The translations under genes and the position numbers were made by a program. Positions 4,936-5,917 of a stretch of 5,917 bases of DNA are shown piece after piece (positions within the stretch are counted from its first letter, which is position 1; each line of letters begins with the position of its first letter). The DNA is taken from assembly GCA_039809985.1 (NCBI GenBank), contig JBDHWC010000161.1, positions 1 through 5,917 of the forward strand, in the 5' to 3' direction. Origin of the DNA: JAICJJ01 sp039809985 (GTDB taxonomy: Bacteria; Chloroflexota; Chloroflexia; Thermomicrobiales; UBA6265). The notes beneath the pieces were generated by a model. It worked only from the letters and a program-made list of their open reading frames with translations, had not been told where the DNA came from and searched no databases.

Positions 4936-5325
4936 CCCCGGCCTGCCGCTGCGCGGCCGATTCCCGGCGGCTGCCTCCCCTTGTCAGGCGATGACGGAAG
5001 AGGGAGACCAACGCGGTCGAAGACGGGCTCAGTCTTCTCCCGGACCCCCGGGTGGCCGCTGCGCGGCGGCGTTCCGAAGGACGGCTGCTCGTTACGGGGC
5101 GCGGACCGCTCCGAGAGCGGGAGAAGGCCCGGCCCGGGGCGGCTCGGCTCTCCCCTGTCGCCCGGGACGCCGCGGCACGCCCGCCTTCCGGCAGGCCCCT
5201 CCCCTCGTCGGCCGCTGCGACAGAAGCGAGGCGGCAACTGACCCGCGGGAAGGGCTGAACCTTCCTCGCGGCCCCTGCCGTTGCCACGGCGAGGTTGCCC
5301 CTTAGACGACACCCGTCCCTGTCAG

Positions 5326-5504
5326 TCGCCGTGTGCGAGGGTCGCGGCATTGGGGAGCCACGAGCAGCGCACGCCGCTGTCGCCCGGGCACCTCCGCGTG
5401 CATGCGCTACCAGAGCAACGGGCAACGCTGCCCTGTCGCTTCCCGACCCGCCAAACCCTCCCTAAGATGCGAGCAGGACCGGCACGATCAGGGGGGGATC
5501 CACC
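5326..5504 (+). promoter_or_regulatory. Upstream region of the pentapeptide gene with weak promoter and ribosome binding site
   Basis: This 180-base stretch lies between the last repeat unit and the pentapeptide gene. TAAGAT at 5463-5468 is a possible -10 box, but the hexamer 17 bases before it (TTCCCG) is a poor -35. GGGCA (5420-5424) and TGCCC (5429-5433) form a small hairpin upstream. AGGGGGGGA at 5490-5498 serves as a G-rich ribosome binding site 6 bases before the ATG. Nothing else is evident. Confidence 0.4.
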
Positions 5505-5917
5505 ATGGACGACCGCCGCTTCGACGCCTTCGCCCGCTCGCTCGGCACCGCCCGCAGCCGCCGCGGCGCGCTCGGCCTCCTCGCCGGGGCCGCCGGCCTC
5601 GCCCTCGCCGAGGCCGACGCCAAGCAGCGCCGCAAGGGCAGGAAGGGCAAGCCGGCCAAGCCCGCCGCCGCCAGCGCCGTCTGCGCCGCGGCCGGAACCA
5701 AGCCCTGCACCATCGCCCAAGCCAGGCGCGGCGCGGTCCTCGAGGACTGCGACTACGCCGCGGCCGACCTCGCCGGCAAGGCGCTGAACGCCGCCAACCT
5801 GAGCAAGGCCAGCCTCGCCGGGGCCGACCTGCACGGGGCCAACCTCGCCGGGGCCAACCTCGCCAACGCCTGCCTGACCGGGGCGGACCTCTCGGGGGCG
5901 AGCCTGCGGGGGACCAG
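5505..5917 (+). CDS. Exported pentapeptide-repeat protein, N-terminal part
   Basis: The frame is still open at the right edge; 137 residues are visible. The N-terminus MDDRRFDAFARSLG is followed by a twin-arginine-like signal (SRR at 18-20, then a Gly/Ala/Leu hydrophobic run 21-35), so export is likely. A Lys/Arg-rich stretch, KQRRKGRKGKPAK (40-52), comes next, then a region with Cys at 60, 68 and 82. From about residue 84 the sequence becomes pentapeptide repeats of A(D/N)Lxx type (AADLA, AANLS, ASLAG, ADLHG, ANLAG and so on), which in known proteins stack into a right-handed square beta-helix. Function cannot be predicted from such repeats; known members range from gyrase-protecting proteins to structural ones. 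The start is set by the AGGGGGGGA just upstream. Codon use matches the other genes. The opening motif is the main lineage hint, towards Thermomicrobia. Confidence 0.86.
   Translation, partial: MDDRRFDAFARSLGTARSRRGALGLLAGAAGLALAEADAKQRRKGRKGKPAKPAAASAVCAAAGTKPCTIAQARRGAVLEDCDYAAADLAGKALNAANLSKASLAGADLHGANLAGANLANACLTGADLSGASLRGT

Larger units (their letters stand above)
4026..5325 (+). repeat. Repeat array 2: two inverted units plus about nine direct units
   Basis: Second member of the same family, longer and more decayed than array 1. Inverted units occupy about 4026-4202. Direct units run about 4216-4335, 4336-4451, 4452-4564, 4565-4673, 4674-4740 (cut short), then after a diverged stretch 4900-4987, 4988-5096, 5097-5211 and 5212-5325. 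The GC palindrome core recurs at 4281, 4409, 4522, 4631, 4945, 5055, 5169 and 5283, spaced 109-128 bases apart except for one gap of 314. Unit ends drift from TGTCAG to GGTCAG, TGTCGG or TGCCAG. No open frame in it has believable protein composition. It fills the space between the excalibur gene terminator and the promoter region of the pentapeptide gene. Confidence 0.9.

Noticed and set aside
4003..5305. Overlapping + strand open frames inside array 2
   Set aside because: Several frames are open at once over the same repeats with unnatural composition, no convincing start signals and no recognisable domain.
2961..5312. 783-codon - strand open frame across array 2 and the excalibur gene
   Set aside because: High GC leaves few stop codons. 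The product is low-complexity Arg/Gly/Pro/Ala without domains, repeats with the array units and lies antisense to a clear gene.

Overview
The window is very GC-rich, with almost every codon ending in G or C. It most resembles a member of the Chloroflexota, class Thermomicrobia or a close relative. The strongest hint is the partial protein at the right edge: it opens with an 'MDxRRFDAFARSL' leader followed by a twin-arginine, small-residue hydrophobic stretch, a style I associate with many exported Thermomicrobia proteins. An alpha-type glutamine synthetase I and a secreted excalibur-domain protein fit this. The lineage is an inference from style, not from a database match.

Layout from left to right: (1) 135-579, a short + strand pair encoding a YggT-family membrane protein and a 40-residue single-helix membrane protein, closed by hairpins at 588-608 and 624-656. 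(2) About 663-1376, a gene-free block of degenerate repeats (array 1). (3) 1386-2804, glutamine synthetase glnA on the - strand with its own terminator. (4) 2805-3179, a divergent intergenic region with three separate dyads, the likely control region. (5) 3180-3993, a secreted acidic-linker protein with a C-terminal excalibur domain on the + strand, with a terminator. (6) About 4026-5325, a second, longer array (array 2) of the same repeat family. (7) 5505 to the edge, the start of an exported pentapeptide-repeat protein on the + strand.

The genes look like ordinary, mostly unlinked chromosomal genes: nitrogen assimilation (glnA), membrane housekeeping (YggT) and two exported proteins. The unusual content is the pair of repeat arrays, which fill about a third of the window. 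Each array starts with one or two units in inverted orientation, turns at a strong GC hairpin, and continues with six to nine direct units of roughly 105-120 bases. Each direct unit carries two hairpins. In diverged units the main hairpin keeps pairing although its arm sequences change (G:C to A:T swaps, wobble pairs, shifted partners), which suggests selection for the fold or spread of a palindromic element. No protein, CRISPR spacers or known mobile-element gene lies in the arrays. They look like an undescribed composite palindromic intergenic repeat family.
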